This document shows positions 16,333 to 26,001 of a stretch of DNA of 64,000 bases, in pieces (the stretch's first letter is position 1; each line of letters starts with the position of its first letter). A model generated the notes under the pieces. That model saw only the letters and a list, made by a program, of their open reading frames with translations. It searched no databases and was not told the DNA's origin. Both the position numbers and the translations under genes were made by a program. The stretch is from SAR116 cluster bacterium AG-390-L20. Its GTDB lineage: Bacteria > Pseudomonadota > Alphaproteobacteria > Puniceispirillales > Marisalimonadaceae. The stretch is from NCBI GenBank assembly GCA_003278095.1, contig QCHB01000002.1, forward strand, positions 124,001 through 188,000, read 5' to 3'.

Positions 16333-17355
16333 ATGAAAACAAAAATACTTTTAGCAGCTGCGACTGCTGGAGTGATGTTTGCTGGATCAGTTTTAGCAAG
16401 CACTTTAGACGACGTGAGAGCAAGAGGTAAGTTAAACTGTATTATTAATACTGGTTTAGCTGGTTTTGCTGCACCTGACGATAAAGGAAAATGGACTGGC
16501 TTTGATGTCGACTTTTGTAGAGCAGTAGCAGCAGCTACATTAGGTGACGCAGATAAAGTCAATTACACGACTGCAACTGGTAAAACACGTTTTACAAAAT
16601 TAGCTGCAGGTGAAGGTGAAATACTTTCAAGAAATACAACATGGACTTTTTCAAGAGATGTTGATTTATCGCAAACTTTTGTAGGTGTTAGTTATTATGA
16701 TGGTCAAGGTTTTATGGTTCCTAAAGCTTTAGGTGTTAAATCTGCTAAAGGTTTGGACGGAGCATCAGTATGTATTCAAACTGGTACAACCACAGAATTA
16801 AACCTTGCTGAATTCTTTGCTGGAAATGGAATGAAATATAATCCTGTTCCTATCGAAACTAATGCTGAAGCACAAGAATTATATAAAGCTGGAAGATGTG
16901 ATGTGTATACAACTGATGCTTCAGGACTATATGCAACAATGTCAAGTTTTGATAATCCTGCTGACCATATGGTTTTACCTGAGATTGTATCTAAAGAGCC
17001 TTTAGGACCTGTTGTAAGACATGGTGATGATCAGTGGGCTGATATTGTAGCTTGGACTTTAAAAGCTATGATGGCTGGTGAAGAATTAGGTATAACTTCA
17101 GCTAATGTTAAGTCTTTGGCTGGAAAAGATAATAAAAACAAAGAAATTAACCGTTTGTTAGGTAAAGATCCTTTACAAGGTATTTCTAAGTTAGGTTTAT
17201 CTGCTGATTGGGCTGTTAATATTATTGGTCAAGTAGGAAACTATGAAGAAGTTTTCGAAAAGAACCTTGGTATGAGCACACCTCTAAAAATTGCTAGAGG
17301 CATGAACCAACTTTACAGAGATGGTGGACTATTCTACATACCACCAATTAAATAA
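16333..17355 (+). CDS. aapJ: General L-amino-acid ABC transporter, periplasmic binding protein
   Basis: A 340-residue secreted protein with a clear signal peptide (MKTKILLAAATAGVMFAGS, cleavage after VLA), preceded by GGAG 7 bases before the ATG. The mature protein begins TLDDVRARGKLNC, then GFDVDFCRAVAAA, and contains SRNTTWTFSRD; these and the length match AapJ/BztA rather than shorter HisJ-type proteins. AapJ has broad specificity for L-amino acids and feeds AapQM, powered by AapP; all four are encoded here in order. A terminator-like hairpin just after the stop would allow more binding protein than membrane components to be made. Confidence 0.93.
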   Translation: MKTKILLAAATAGVMFAGSVLASTLDDVRARGKLNCIINTGLAGFAAPDDKGKWTGFDVDFCRAVAAATLGDADKVNYTTATGKTRFTKLAAGEGEILSRNTTWTFSRDVDLSQTFVGVSYYDGQGFMVPKALGVKSAKGLDGASVCIQTGTTTELNLAEFFAGNGMKYNPVPIETNAEAQELYKAGRCDVYTTDASGLYATMSSFDNPADHMVLPEIVSKEPLGPVVRHGDDQWADIVAWTLKAMMAGEELGITSANVKSLAGKDNKNKEINRLLGKDPLQGISKLGLSADWAVNIIGQVGNYEEVFEKNLGMSTPLKIARGMNQLYRDGGLFYIPPIK

Positions 17356-17361
17356 GACTTT

Positions 17362-17401
17362 AAAAAAAAGCTGTGTTTGTATTTCAGATACAGCTTTTTT
17401 T
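17362..17401 (+). terminator. Terminator-like hairpin between aapJ and aapQ
   Basis: A 12-bp stem with sequence A7GCTGT (17363-17374) and its complement ending in seven T (17390-17401), loop 15 bases. It starts 7 bases after the aapJ stop. It can act as a partial terminator, reducing transcription of the permease and ATPase genes relative to aapJ. Confidence 0.8.
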
Positions 17402-17428
17402 ACTCTTAATTAGATATAGAATTCATAA

Positions 17429-18592
17429 ATGAGTTTTTTAAGCTACATATGGCGAAATGAAAAAAGCCGAGAAATAATTGTACAAATATTTGTTTTATTG
17501 TGCATCGGTTGGTTTTTATCATGGTTGATATCAAATGTTGATGCAAATTTTAAAGCTCTTGGGAAAGACATTAGTTTTGAATTTTTATTTATTCCAGCTG
17601 GCTACGATATAAATCAATACTTAATTGACTATAACAATAGAGATAGTCATTTAAGAGCAGGCATTGTTGGCCTTTTAAACACAGGTTTAGTTGCCGTATT
17701 TGGTATAATTCTAGCTACAGTTTTAGGAATTTCTCTAGGAATAATAAGATTATCCAAAAATTGGTTAGCCAGTAAAATCGCATACTGGTATATAGAATTT
17801 ACGAGAAATGTTCCTATTTTATTACATATACTTCTATGGCACGGTATAATAATAAATACTCTTCCACATCCAAGAAAAGCCTTAAACTTAGGTGATGTGA
17901 CTTTTCTTTCTAACAGAGGTTTTTATATTCCAAAGCCATTAACAGAAAATGGAATTGAACTTGTATATTTGTTTTTAGTGATTGCCATAATTTTTTCAGT
18001 TTTATTTTTCAAATATGCTAAGAAAAAACAAGATTTGACAGGTATACAGTATCCAGTCTTCTGGATTAATTTTTCTGTATTAATTTTATTACCTCTAATT
18101 GCTTTTTTTATTTCTGGAATGCCAATTTCTTTAGAGATACCTGCATTAAAGGGGTTCAATTTTAGGGGCGGTATGCACATGAGCCCTGAGCTTGCCGCAT
18201 TGACTTTTGCATTAGGTATTTATACAGCCGCTTTTATTGCAGAAATAGTAAGGGCTGGGATTTTGGCTGTTGACAAAGGTCAAAGAGAAGCTGCTGAATC
18301 AATTGGTTTGAAACCTTCCAAAGTAATGAAATTAGTGATTTTGCCTCAAGCTAGAAGAGTTATAATTCCGCCTTTAACCAGTCAGTATTTAAATTTAACA
18401 AAGAATTCTTCATTAGCAATTGCAATAGGTTATATGGATCTTGTAGCAACACTTGGTGGTATTTCTCTAAACCAAACAGGTAGGGAAATGGAGACAATGG
18501 TAATAGTTATGTTAATATATTTATCTGTTTCATTAAGTATTTCGGCTTTTATGAACTGGTATAATAATAAAGTTAAATTAGTGGGAAGATAA
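17429..18592 (+). CDS. aapQ: General L-amino-acid ABC transporter permease AapQ
   Basis: A 387-residue inner-membrane permease with about eight hydrophobic helices, longer than HisQ-type permeases, as is typical of AapQ/BztB. The segment EFTRNVPILLHILLWHG precedes the long insert, and the ATPase-contact loop is REAAESIGLKPSKVMKLVILPQ near residues 287-308. It is expected to pair with AapM to form the channel for L-amino acids delivered by AapJ. It follows the hairpin after aapJ and is separated from aapM by one base, so the two are translated together. Confidence 0.93.
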   Translation: MSFLSYIWRNEKSREIIVQIFVLLCIGWFLSWLISNVDANFKALGKDISFEFLFIPAGYDINQYLIDYNNRDSHLRAGIVGLLNTGLVAVFGIILATVLGISLGIIRLSKNWLASKIAYWYIEFTRNVPILLHILLWHGIIINTLPHPRKALNLGDVTFLSNRGFYIPKPLTENGIELVYLFLVIAIIFSVLFFKYAKKKQDLTGIQYPVFWINFSVLILLPLIAFFISGMPISLEIPALKGFNFRGGMHMSPELAALTFALGIYTAAFIAEIVRAGILAVDKGQREAAESIGLKPSKVMKLVILPQARRVIIPPLTSQYLNLTKNSSLAIAIGYMDLVATLGGISLNQTGREMETMVIVMLIYLSVSLSISAFMNWYNNKVKLVGR

Positions 18593-18593
18593 A

Positions 18594-19703
18594 ATGAGTA
18601 CAGAAATGTATAAACCAGGTTCATATCCAAATCTTCCACCTCCACCAGGGACTGTTGGCTTTTATGGTTGGATTAGAAATAATTTGTTTTCATCCATAAG
18701 TAATACTTTATTAACAATTGTTTCGGTAGTGCTGGTTTATTATTTAATAGACGGAATAATTGGTTGGTTCCTTTTTGATGCTGTGTTTGATGCAGATTCA
18801 AAAATAGAATGTAGAAAAATTAATGATGGTGCCTGTTGGGCAGTTATAACTAGAAGAGTAGGGCAGTTTGTTTATGGCTTCTATCCTGAAGCAGAAAGGT
18901 GGAGAATTGATATTTCATTTTTAACAATGTTTATCGCCTTTGCACCTTTATTATATCCAGACTTACCGAAAAGAAAATGGCTATTATGGTTTAGTGGAAT
19001 TTACCCTTTCTTTGCTTTTATTTTAATAAATGGCGGTTTTTTTGGGCTAGCTAAGATTGAATATAGTTTATTTGGTGGATTTATGCTTACTGTCATTCTA
19101 GGAGTTACGGGTATTGTGTGTTCACTGCCTATTGGTATACTTTTAGCTCTTGGTAGACAATCTAAATTAACGGTGGTTAGAACATTAAGTGTTTGTTTCA
19201 TAGAATTTATGAGAGGCGTCCCATTAATAACCTTACTTTTTGTAGCTTCTTCAATGCTTAACTATTTCATGCCCCCTGGCACTAATTTTAGTATCTTGGT
19301 TAGGGTTATCATCATGTTTACCTTTTTTTCAGCTGCCTATATTGCCGAAGTTATCAGGGGAGGGATCCAAGCAATTCCAAAAGGTCAATACGAAGCAGCA
19401 GACGCTCTAGGTATGAATTATTGGCAAACAACTAGATTTATAACACTTCCTCAAGCCCTAAAAATTTCAATCCCTGGTATAATGAATACTTTTATAGGGC
19501 TGTATAAAGATACAACACTTGTTGTAGTGATAGGGTTATTAGATCCTCTTGGTATAGGAAGAGCCGCATTAGCTGACACAAAATGGAATGGTTTATCTAC
19601 AGAAACATATTTGTTTGTGGCATTATTTTTCTTTGTAAGTTGCTTCGCTATGTCTAGATATTCTCTCTGGCTTGAAAATAAATTAAACACTGATCATAAG
19701 TGA
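18594..19703 (+). CDS. aapM: General L-amino-acid ABC transporter permease AapM
   Basis: A 369-residue integral membrane protein. An N-terminal proline-rich stretch ([16 protein letters not shown]) and the long loop with two cysteines before the core permease domain are typical of AapM. The core has [13 protein letters not shown] and the contact loop [22 protein letters not shown]. It should form the heterodimeric pore with AapQ. Its ATG lies one base beyond the aapQ stop, and aapP follows 7 bases after its own stop. Confidence 0.93.
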   Translation: MSTEMYKPGSYPNLPPPPGTVGFYGWIRNNLFSSISNTLLTIVSVVLVYYLIDGIIGWFLFDAVFDADSKIECRKINDGACWAVITRRVGQFVYGFYPEAERWRIDISFLTMFIAFAPLLYPDLPKRKWLLWFSGIYPFFAFILINGGFFGLAKIEYSLFGGFMLTVILGVTGIVCSLPIGILLALGRQSKLTVVRTLSVCFIEFMRGVPLITLLFVASSMLNYFMPPGTNFSILVRVIIMFTFFSAAYIAEVIRGGIQAIPKGQYEAADALGMNYWQTTRFITLPQALKISIPGIMNTFIGLYKDTTLVVVIGLLDPLGIGRAALADTKWNGLSTETYLFVALFFFVSCFAMSRYSLWLENKLNTDHK

Positions 19704-19710
19704 GATAAAA

Positions 19711-20472
19711 ATGGTAAAAAATAAAAACAAATCATCTAAACCAGTAATTGAAATTAAAGAAATGCATAAATGGTTTGGAACATTTCATGTTTTAAAAAAT
19801 ATTTCTCTGGGTGTTAATCAAGGAGAACGTATTGTTATATGTGGTCCGTCAGGTTCTGGTAAGTCAACACTAATTAGATGCATAAATCGTCTGGAAGTTC
19901 ACCAAAAAGGAGATATTATAGTTAATGACGTTGAACTTACCGGTGATTTAAAAAATCTTGAATCAATAAGAAGTGACGTTGGAATGGTATTCCAATCTTT
20001 TAATCTTTTTCCTCATTTAACTGTTCTTGAAAACTGTACTTTAGCACCAATCTGGGTCAAAGGTCTTCCTAAAAAAGAAGCAAATGAACTCGCTATGGAA
20101 TTATTAACACGTGTCAAAATACCAGAACAAGCTCTGAAATTTCCAGGTCAATTATCTGGTGGGCAACAGCAAAGAGTTGCCATAGCAAGATCATTATGTA
20201 TGCAACCTAAAATCATGCTTTTTGATGAACCAACCTCAGCTTTAGATCCTGAAATGATCAAAGAGGTTTTAGATACTATGATAGAGCTAGCTGAAACCGG
20301 AATGACAATGTTGGTTGTTACTCATGAAATGGGTTTTGCAAAAAAAGTTGCTGATAGTGTTATTTTTATGGATGAAGGGGAAATAATTGAACAAAATGAT
20401 CCTAAAAATTTCTTTAATAATCCTAAAAATGACAGAACAAAGTTATTTTTAAGTCAAATACTTAATCACTAA
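19711..20472 (+). CDS. aapP: General L-amino-acid ABC transporter ATPase AapP
   Basis: A 253-residue cytoplasmic ATPase. It has Walker [10 protein letters not shown] near residues 49-57, the Q-loop [11 protein letters not shown], signature [13 protein letters not shown], Walker [12 protein letters not shown] and switch His in VTHEMGFA, all intact. It drives import through AapQM. As the only amino-acid-type ATPase gene in the window, it could also serve the ATPase-less transporter encoded at 6121-8284 (inference). Its end faces the convergent sulfurtransferase gene, 18 bases away. Confidence 0.95.
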   Translation: MVKNKNKSSKPVIEIKEMHKWFGTFHVLKNISLGVNQGERIVICGPSGSGKSTLIRCINRLEVHQKGDIIVNDVELTGDLKNLESIRSDVGMVFQSFNLFPHLTVLENCTLAPIWVKGLPKKEANELAMELLTRVKIPEQALKFPGQLSGGQQQRVAIARSLCMQPKIMLFDEPTSALDPEMIKEVLDTMIELAETGMTMLVVTHEMGFAKKVADSVIFMDEGEIIEQNDPKNFFNNPKNDRTKLFLSQILNH

Positions 20473-20490
20473 ATTTTGTAAGTGAGGTCA

Positions 20491-21354
20491 TTAAACACTA
20501 GTTTTTATTTCTTGTCCAGATGATGCCCACTCCGTCCAAGAACCGTCATAAATAGGGACATCCTCTTTACCTAAACAGTATAAAGCTATTGATATAACGC
20601 ATGCAGAAACTCCTGATCCACATGTAGCTATGATATCATCTTTTTTATCTATGCTTTTAGCTAAAAAATATTCGTTTAATTCTTCTAATGATTTCAAGTA
20701 ACCATCACTTGAAATTAAATCTGAGGCTGGAATGCTTTGTGAATTGGGAATATGACCTGAAGGTAATCCAGGTCTAGGTTCTTTTGCCTCACCCAAATAT
20801 CTTTTTTCTGACCTCGCATCTAAAATCAACTTAGTATTATTTTTTGATTCAAAGATCATTTGATTCAAATTAACTACAAGTTCTTTTCTTTCTACAATGG
20901 CTTCAAAATTACCTTGTTTTGGATTCGTTTTTTTACTTGATATAGCACCATTGCAATTTTTCCAGTTCTTAAGTCCACCTTTTAAAATTAAAATATCATT
21001 ATGGCCAAAGTACCTAAATAAAAACCAACCCCGAGAGGATGATAAAAAAGGAGAATTATCATAAAATATAATAACATCATCCTTGTTTACACCTAATTTT
21101 TGCATCATTGATGAGAACTCATTTTTTGAAGGGATCATATGTGGCAAGCTATTATCTGATGCAGCAATTTTATTTATATCAAAAAAAACTGAATTTTTTA
21201 TGTGTTCACCGTTAAACTCTTGTTCTGCATCAAGCCCAGAATTAGGTAAATAAAAGGTTGAATCAAGAATTTTATAACAAAAATTTGGATCATCATTGAT
21301 TTTCTTTATTAATTCTTTTGGTTCTATAAATATATTTGTATTTTTTGGATTCAT
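20491..21354 (-). CDS. sseA: 3-mercaptopyruvate sulfurtransferase
   Basis: A 287-residue protein made of two rhodanese domains. The active-site Cys is Cys245 in the loop CGSGVSA, which is the mercaptopyruvate form of the loop, rather than the CRKG-type loop of thiosulfate sulfurtransferases. The first domain has the usual FYDNSPFLSSSRGWFLFR segment without a catalytic Cys. It transfers sulfur from 3-mercaptopyruvate to an acceptor such as thioredoxin or cyanide. It lies 11 bases downstream of the cysteine synthase gene, so the pair is probably one operon for cysteine synthesis and sulfur turnover. Confidence 0.87.
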   Translation of the reverse strand: MNPKNTNIFIEPKELIKKINDDPNFCYKILDSTFYLPNSGLDAEQEFNGEHIKNSVFFDINKIAASDNSLPHMIPSKNEFSSMMQKLGVNKDDVIIFYDNSPFLSSSRGWFLFRYFGHNDILILKGGLKNWKNCNGAISSKKTNPKQGNFEAIVERKELVVNLNQMIFESKNNTKLILDARSEKRYLGEAKEPRPGLPSGHIPNSQSIPASDLISSDGYLKSLEELNEYFLAKSIDKKDDIIATCGSGVSACVISIALYCLGKEDVPIYDGSWTEWASSGQEIKTSV

Positions 21355-21365
21355 TTTTGCCTCTT

Positions 21366-22373
21366 TTATTCAAGCCAATATGGGACAACCAAATCTTTTG
21401 ATTTAAGAAATTCAGGATTCCATATTTTTGATTGATACCTTTGACCAGAGTCACATAATATAGTTACTATAGTGTTACCAGGTCCAAGCTCTTTAGCCAA
21501 TTGTATTGCTCCAGCCACGTTAATACCACTTGAACCACCAAGAAAAATTCCTTCTTCCTTTAGTAAATCAAAAATAATTGTAAGCGCATCATTATCATTA
21601 ATTCTAAAAGATAAATCAACAGGACAGTTTTCTAAATTTTTTGTAATTCTACCTTGTCCAATTCCCTCAGTTATTGAGTTACCTTCTGCCTTCATTTCAC
21701 CTTTTTGATAATGATTAAATAATCCTGAACCAAATGGATCTGACAAAGCTATTTTAATTTCTTTATTTTTATCTTTTAAAAATAAACCAGTCCCTGACAA
21801 AGTTCCACCAGTTCCAACAGCGCATGTGAAACCGTCAATTTTACCATTGGTCTGATTCCATATCTCAGGACCAGTTGAATTATAATGAGATATTTGATTG
21901 GCGATATTGTCAAATTGATTTGCCCATAAAACTCCAGAATCATGTGTTTTTGCAAGATTTTCTGCAATTTGTTGTGATTGTCTTATATAATTTCCAGGGT
22001 TGGAATATGGTAATGCAGGAACCAATTTCAATTCACACCCAATTAATCTCAAGGCATCTTTTTTCTCTTGGCTTTGTGTATCAGGCATTACAATTAATGT
22101 TTTATAACCAAGAGAGTTTCCTACTAAGCCTAAACCGATTCCAGTATTTCCTGCCGTACCCTCAACAATTAAACCTCCAGGGTGCAACTCTTTTTTGTTA
22201 ATGGCGTCTAGTACTATTCCTTTAGCAGCTCTGTCTTTAATAGAAGAACCTGGATTAAGAAATTCTGCTTTTCCATAAATATCACAACCAGTAAGTTCAC
22301 TTGCTTTATTTAATTTTATAAGTGGAGTGTTGCCTATAGTATCAATGAAATCTTCTTTAATATTTTTTTTCAT
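21366..22373 (-). CDS. cysK: Cysteine synthase family PLP enzyme
   Basis: A 335-residue type II PLP enzyme. GNTPLIKL opens the fold, Lys46 in GSSIKDRAA binds the cofactor, EGTAGNTGIGL is the substrate loop, and GTGGTLSGTG binds the PLP phosphate. It makes cysteine from O-acetylserine and sulfide. The loop reads TAGNTG rather than the TSGNTG of enteric CysK, a variant common in alphaproteobacterial cysteine synthase-like proteins, so a related activity such as cystathionine beta-synthase cannot be excluded. It is first in an operon with sseA and divergent from the ABC-F gene. Confidence 0.82.
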   Translation of the reverse strand: MKKNIKEDFIDTIGNTPLIKLNKASELTGCDIYGKAEFLNPGSSIKDRAAKGIVLDAINKKELHPGGLIVEGTAGNTGIGLGLVGNSLGYKTLIVMPDTQSQEKKDALRLIGCELKLVPALPYSNPGNYIRQSQQIAENLAKTHDSGVLWANQFDNIANQISHYNSTGPEIWNQTNGKIDGFTCAVGTGGTLSGTGLFLKDKNKEIKIALSDPFGSGLFNHYQKGEMKAEGNSITEGIGQGRITKNLENCPVDLSFRINDNDALTIIFDLLKEEGIFLGGSSGINVAGAIQLAKELGPGNTIVTILCDSGQRYQSKIWNPEFLKSKDLVVPYWLE

Positions 22374-22488
22374 AAATTTTACTTACTAATTATGTGTTTT
22401 TGTATATACAAATTAAATACTGCTTAAGCATAATATAACAATTGCTTCAAGAAAATAACTTAAATCTTTTAATTAAAAAATATTAATA

Positions 22489-24348
22489 ATGATAAATTTT
22501 AAAAATATTTCTTTTTCTATTGGAGGTGTTTCTCTTTTCGATGACACATCAGCTTTTGTTCCCACAGGTCATAAAATAGGTATAGTTGGAAGAAATGGGG
22601 CAGGAAAAACAACATTATTTAAACTAATTCTTAAAGAAATAACTCTAGATGGAGGAGTTATTGAAGTGCCTAGAAACTATACAATTGGAGCAGTTGCCCA
22701 AGAAGCACCATCTAATGAAGAAAAACTTATAGACACAGTATTAGCAGCAGACACTGAAAGGGCAAAACTATTGTCTGCATCAGAAATAGAAACTGATCCA
22801 AATAAAATCGCTAATATACATACTAGATTAGCTGATATTGATGCTTATTCGGCTGAAGCAAGAGCATCATCAATTTTAAGTGGTTTAGGTTTTAGTCAAA
22901 CTGATCAGCATAGTCCATGTTCAAGTTTTTCTGGTGGTTGGCGAATGAGAGTGGCACTTGCAAGCGTATTATTTTCAAATCCAGATTTGTTATTATTGGA
23001 CGAACCTACAAATTACTTAGATTTTGAAGGCACTGCATGGTTAGAAAATTATTTACAAAAATTTAAAAATACAGTTTTAGTTATTTCTCACGATAGAAAT
23101 TTACTCAACAAATCTGTAAATGGAATTTTACATTTATCTAGTAAGAAAATTCAGTTTTATACTGGAAATTATGATACTTTTGATAATGAAAGAAGAAGTC
23201 AATTAGAACAAAAAATTTCTCAAAAAAACAAACAAGACGTTCAAAGAGCTCATATACAAAGCTTTGTTGATCGGTTTAAAGCAAAAGCCTCAAAAGCTAG
23301 GCAAGCTCAATCAAGAATTAAAATTTTAGAAAAGATGAAACCTATTGTTATAGAAGAAGATCAAAAAATTCCTAAGTTTAAATTTGAAGATGTTAGTAAG
23401 TTTGCTCCACCATTAGTTACTATTGATCAGGCATCTGTTGGATACAATCAGGTAGAAGTTTTAAAAAACATAAATATACAAATTAATCCTGATGATAGAA
23501 TTGGGTTGTTAGGGGTAAATGGAGAGGGAAAATCTACGTTTTCTAAACTTATTGCAAAAAAAATTAATGTAATGAAAGGACATTTACTAATTCCTAAAAA
23601 ATTAAAGATAGGATATTTTGCTCAACATCAATTAGATGAGCTAAGACCCAACGAAACACCATTTCAACATTTATTTCTAAAACTAAATAAAGAAATTCCT
23701 TCTAAAATTAGAGCAAAGCTTGGTTCAGCAGGGTTTACTTCTGAAACAATGGATCTTGAAGTCAGAAGGTTATCTGGTGGGCAAAAAGCAAGGTTATTAA
23801 TGTTACTAGTTGTAATTGAAAAACCTGATTTATTAATTTTAGATGAGCCTACTAATCACCTTGATATAGAAAGTAGAGAAGCTCTTATCATGGCATTAAA
23901 TGATTATAAAGGTTCCTTAATATTAGTAAGTCATGATGCATTTTTGGTTGAAAGATTAGTTGATAGACTTTTAATTATTAAAGAGGGAAATGTATCTGAG
24001 TTCTCTGGTGATATTCATGATTATAGAAAATTGATATTAAATAATAATAGTAAGAAAAAAAAACAAGAAAGTATTTTAAAAAGCAAAAATTCAAATGTTT
24101 CAATTCCAAACTTCTCTATTTCAGATTTAAAAAAGAGCTTAACTTATTCAGAAAAGAAAATACTTGAATTTGAAAAACAAAAAAAGACACTAGAAATTGA
24201 AATGTTAAATCAAAATTTTTATTCATCTAATAATCAAAAACGCGCTCAAGAAGTAAACGTTAACCTCCAAAAAGTGTTAATACAGATAGCTGAAGAAGAA
24301 AAAGTTTGGGAAAAAATAGTTGAGAGTATCGAGTTAATAAGTAAATGA
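22489..24348 (+). CDS. ABC-F family ATPase
   Basis: A 619-residue soluble protein with two ABC domains and no membrane helices. Walker A motifs are GRNGAGKTT and GVNGEGKST, signatures FSGGWRMRVALA and LSGGQKARLLM, and Walker B LLLDEPTNYLD and LILDEPTNHLD. A lysine-rich linker with DRFKAKASKARQAQSR between the domains is the ABC-F crossing arm. The C-terminal 90 residues are probably coiled coil, as in Uup/YheS-type members. ABC-F proteins act on the ribosome, and some bind nucleic acid; which subgroup this is cannot be fixed by eye. Its stop overlaps by ATGA the start of the next gene. Confidence 0.88.
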   Translation: MINFKNISFSIGGVSLFDDTSAFVPTGHKIGIVGRNGAGKTTLFKLILKEITLDGGVIEVPRNYTIGAVAQEAPSNEEKLIDTVLAADTERAKLLSASEIETDPNKIANIHTRLADIDAYSAEARASSILSGLGFSQTDQHSPCSSFSGGWRMRVALASVLFSNPDLLLLDEPTNYLDFEGTAWLENYLQKFKNTVLVISHDRNLLNKSVNGILHLSSKKIQFYTGNYDTFDNERRSQLEQKISQKNKQDVQRAHIQSFVDRFKAKASKARQAQSRIKILEKMKPIVIEEDQKIPKFKFEDVSKFAPPLVTIDQASVGYNQVEVLKNINIQINPDDRIGLLGVNGEGKSTFSKLIAKKINVMKGHLLIPKKLKIGYFAQHQLDELRPNETPFQHLFLKLNKEIPSKIRAKLGSAGFTSETMDLEVRRLSGGQKARLLMLLVVIEKPDLLILDEPTNHLDIESREALIMALNDYKGSLILVSHDAFLVERLVDRLLIIKEGNVSEFSGDIHDYRKLILNNNSKKKKQESILKSKNSNVSIPNFSISDLKKSLTYSEKKILEFEKQKKTLEIEMLNQNFYSSNNQKRAQEVNVNLQKVLIQIAEEEKVWEKIVESIELISK

Positions 24349-24782
24349 ACGTTATTGAGGTATATGCTAGTCTTTTTATATCTTCCTTCCTTTCCTCTAC
24401 CATACTTCCGGGTCATTCAGAGATAATATTAACAGCATTTATTTTTTTAAAGAAATATCCGATTATAGATCTTATTTTTTTTGCAAGCATTGGTAATATT
24501 TTAGGTTCAATTTTAAATTGGTGTATAGGATATTTTCTAACAAACTTAAAAGATAGGAAATGGTTTCCTATAAATAAATTACAATCAACGAGAGCATCTT
24601 CATGGTTTTTAAAATATGGAAAATGGACATTGTTTTTAAGTTGGGTTCCTATAATTGGAGATCCACTTACAATAATTGCTGGTATTTTTCGCGTTCCAAT
24701 TCACACATTTATATTAATAGTTTCTTTGGCTAAAACAATGAGATACGTGTTTATATCTTTAGTTGTAACAAATGTTTTCTAG
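24345..24782 (+). CDS. YqaA-like small DedA/VTT-domain membrane protein
   Basis: A 145-residue inner-membrane protein with about four hydrophobic segments. It has the pattern of the short YqaA group of the SNARE-associated/DedA superfamily: LPGHSEIILTAFI near the N terminus, IGNILGSILNWCIGY, then YGKWTLFLSWVPIIGDPLTIIAG, the conserved re-entrant segment ending in GDP. These proteins are thought to move lipids or keep membrane potential; the exact role of YqaA is unknown. Its ATG overlaps the stop of the ABC-F gene, so translation is likely coupled. It ends 4 bases before the tRNA-Asn gene on the opposite strand. Confidence 0.8.
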   Translation: MNVIEVYASLFISSFLSSTILPGHSEIILTAFIFLKKYPIIDLIFFASIGNILGSILNWCIGYFLTNLKDRKWFPINKLQSTRASSWFLKYGKWTLFLSWVPIIGDPLTIIAGIFRVPIHTFILIVSLAKTMRYVFISLVVTNVF

Positions 24783-24786
24783 AGGA

Positions 24787-24861
24787 TGGCTCCCCGGGAC
24801 GGATTCGAACCGCCGGCCAGACGATTAACAGTCGTCTGCTCTACCGCTGAGCTACCGGGGA
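24787..24861 (-). tRNA. tRNA-Asn (GTT)
   Basis: On the reverse strand the acceptor TCCCCGG pairs with CCGGGGA, the D-arm is AGCTCAGCGGTAGAGC, the anticodon stem ACGA/TCGT region holds loop CTGTTAA (anticodon GTT), and the T-arm is GCGGTTCGAATCCGT. CCA is encoded at 24787-24789. Confidence 0.95.
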
Positions 24862-24949
24862 ATAATTTTAATAGCCACTTTATTAGATGTTTTTAATGTA
24901 AATAATATAAATTGCAACTAATTAATACTAGTATACAAAGAGTAAAATA

Positions 24950-25996
24950 CTAAATATCTTTGATTATAGAATTTGCAATTTTTGTGATTTCTGAAGAATT
25001 GAATGACAATGCTTTTATTTCCTTTATGACCTTTCTGTCATTTTTAATCGTATTTGAAGAATATGAGGGATCGTAGTGATTTTCCAAAAAGCTTGTTGTC
25101 AATTCGTGCCACTTTTTTTGGTTTATTAATTCTTTCCAACTATTTACTAATTGTTTACTTAACCTTTTTCTCAAGCCAAATATTATTGGATTTATCAATT
25201 CTGGATTTTTGCACATATACTCATAATCTTTTACAAGAAAATTAGACCTTAAATGAATATCTGCTTTTATTTCAATTCTTGGAGAAACTATCATTTTAGC
25301 CCAAATAGTTTTAGGTATATGAATATTTCCTATTTTACTACTCTCGGCCTCTACAAAAATTTGTTTTCTTAGATTTAGTTTTTTCAATTGATAATATAAT
25401 TTACTTTCAAAAAATTTTTGAGTAGGTTGATTAAAATTTGGCATTTTTCCTAATAGAGAACCTTTATGATTAGCTAGTCCTTCCAGGTCTAATATCTGAC
25501 CACCTTGTTGCTCAATACTGTGTAAAATTTTTGTTTTAGCCGACCCAGTTTTTCCACTTATTAAAATTATCTTAAGTTTAGAACCTATATTATCCATAAA
25601 CTCAAGAACATGATTTCTATATTCTTTATAACCTCCTTCTAATTGTTGAGTTCTCCAGCCAACTTCAGATAAAATAATTGCAAACGCTTTTGATCTTTGC
25701 CCACCCCTCCAACAGTAAACAAGAGGTTGCCAGGAGCCCTTATATTCTGAAAATCTTTCTTCAATATGTTTAGCTATATTTCTTGCAGTTAATGAAGAAC
25801 CAATTATTTTGGCTTTAAAAGTACTCTCTCTTTTGTAAATAGTACCAACTTTCTCTCTTTCTAAGTCGGATAAAACTGGACAGTTTATAGCCCCAACAAT
25901 ATGGTCCTCTTCAAATTCAGAAGGCGATCTGACGTCAATTATTGTGTCAAAATCTTTACATTTCCAATATTTTTTTATTTTATATTTCTTAAGCAT
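24950..25996 (-). CDS. mnmH: tRNA 2-selenouridine synthase
   Basis: A 348-residue cytoplasmic enzyme. An N-terminal rhodanese domain carries the active Cys95 in YCWRGGQRSKAF, and a P-loop domain follows with GKTGSAKT at residues 148-155; this order and the CWRGG loop are diagnostic for MnmH (SelU, YbbB). It replaces sulfur by selenium at the wobble uridine of tRNAs for Lys, Glu and Gln, by way of a geranylated intermediate, using selenophosphate. The selenophosphate synthetase gene lies just upstream on the same strand (5-base gap), so the two form a selenium operon. Confidence 0.92.
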   Translation of the reverse strand: MLKKYKIKKYWKCKDFDTIIDVRSPSEFEEDHIVGAINCPVLSDLEREKVGTIYKRESTFKAKIIGSSLTARNIAKHIEERFSEYKGSWQPLVYCWRGGQRSKAFAIILSEVGWRTQQLEGGYKEYRNHVLEFMDNIGSKLKIILISGKTGSAKTKILHSIEQQGGQILDLEGLANHKGSLLGKMPNFNQPTQKFFESKLYYQLKKLNLRKQIFVEAESSKIGNIHIPKTIWAKMIVSPRIEIKADIHLRSNFLVKDYEYMCKNPELINPIIFGLRKRLSKQLVNSWKELINQKKWHELTTSFLENHYDPSYSSNTIKNDRKVIKEIKALSFNSSEITKIANSIIKDI

Positions 25997-26001
25997 TATC
26001 T

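Noticed and set aside
16314-16562. Reverse-strand 82-codon frame over the start of aapJ
   Set aside because: Antisense to the aapJ signal peptide and first domain, with no ribosome-binding site or family resemblance.
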